The position numbers were made by a program, and so were the translations under genes. The notes beneath the pieces are model-generated. The model was not told the origin of the DNA. It saw nothing but the letters and a program-made list of their open reading frames with translations, and made no database searches. A DNA stretch of 6,358 nucleotides, taken from positions 1 through 6,358 of the forward strand of contig JAERRP010000674.1 of NCBI GenBank assembly GCA_016735415.1. The letters run 5' to 3'. Shown piece after piece: positions 5,989-6,358 of the stretch; position 1 is the stretch's first letter; every line of letters begins with the position of its first letter. The stretch comes from Desulfobacterales bacterium. Its GTDB lineage: Bacteria; Desulfobacterota; Desulfobacteria; Desulfobacterales; UBA5852.

Positions 5989-6358
5989 CTAACCGATCAG
6001 CTGCAGGCCCAAAAGATGGCCGACCACACCAAGGCCGAAGGCAATGGAATAGGGGATGTCGGCCGAACAGAAGGCTGCCGGGCGGCGCTCACCCCGCAGC
6101 GCGGCCCGGACATCCCGGCCGAGATGCCCGATAGGGGCCAGGCGGCGGTGGTGCCCGATCAGGATCAGGGCCAAAATCGCACCGGCGGCCGCCGTCAATA
6201 CGAAAAGGTTAAGGGTGGCGACCGGTCCCAACCATGCGCCCAGTGCCGCCATCAGCTTGACATCGCCGCCGCCCATGCCGCCCATCAGGAAGAAAACCAG
6301 CAGCAGACCGCTTCCGGTGAACAGGCCCGTTAGGGCAAACACGGCACCCTGCCCCCCC
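5989..6358 (-). CDS. cpaA: CpaA/TadV, A24-family prepilin peptidase (5' end missing)
   Basis: The frame is open to the right edge, so the N terminus is missing; about 122 residues are visible, beginning GGQGAVFALTGLFTG. The segment LMGGMGGGDVKLMAALGAWLGP carries the second catalytic motif of type IV prepilin peptidases (GxGD type), with the Asp encoded at 6262-6264. Hydrophobic helices flank it (about SGLLLVFFLM, LNLFVLTAAAGAILALILIG, and the C-terminal IPYSIAFGLGVVGHLLGL). The first catalytic Asp would lie outside the window. IPYSIAFGLG near the end is typical of this family. In Tad systems this small integral membrane aspartate protease cleaves the Flp prepilin and the TadE/TadF pseudopilins at the inner membrane. 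The visible length is compatible with a short CpaA-type enzyme without the N-terminal methylase domain of PilD, but that cannot be confirmed here. An internal GTG at 6342 is not needed as a start because the frame continues upstream. Confidence 0.92.
   Translation of the reverse strand, partial: GGQGAVFALTGLFTGSGLLLVFFLMGGMGGGDVKLMAALGAWLGPVATLNLFVLTAAAGAILALILIGHHRRLAPIGHLGRDVRAALRGERRPAAFCSADIPYSIAFGLGVVGHLLGLQLIG

Overview
This window is almost wall-to-wall coding on the minus strand and holds the core of a Tad/Flp (tight adherence, type IVc) pilus assembly operon. A secretin (CpaC/RcpA) implies an outer membrane, so the host is Gram-negative. The sequence is GC-rich. The gene order (cpaA, a tadE pseudopilin, cpaB, cpaC, cpaE, cpaF, tadB, with no cpaD) and the protein style remind me of deltaproteobacterial/Desulfobacterota loci, but that placement is only an impression and cannot be proved from this sequence.

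Layout in transcription order, right to left. The window opens inside a prepilin peptidase (CpaA/TadV, 6358-5989, 5' end missing). Four bases later comes a small TadE-like pseudopilin (5984-5586). After a 40-base gap comes CpaB/RcpC (5545-4478), whose stop overlaps the first possible cpaC start as TGATG. The secretin CpaC/RcpA follows (4478-2820; the true start may be internal). A 24-base gap leads to CpaE/TadZ (2795-1605), which overlaps the CpaF/TadA ATPase (1608-253) as ATGA. One base after cpaF the platform protein TadB begins (251 to the left edge, truncated). No non-coding stretch exceeds 40 bases, and I see no promoter, terminator, RNA gene, CRISPR array or mobile element. The operon's promoter and Flp pilin gene presumably lie beyond the right edge, and tadC and the rest beyond the left edge.

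How the parts work together: CpaA cleaves and matures the prepilin and pseudopilins such as TadE. CpaF is the cytoplasmic motor that drives pilus extension and retraction through the TadB/TadC inner-membrane platform. CpaE/TadZ is a MinD-like protein that positions the machine. CpaC forms the outer-membrane channel, and CpaB is the periplasmic partner of that channel.

I did not find a wholly new system. The points most worth a second look are: a CpaB that appears to lack the usual SAF domain and instead carries two tandem copies of the RcpC core; a perfect 15-bp inverted repeat inside the 3' end of cpaE, just upstream of cpaF; and an uncertain start with an unusual signal region in the secretin.
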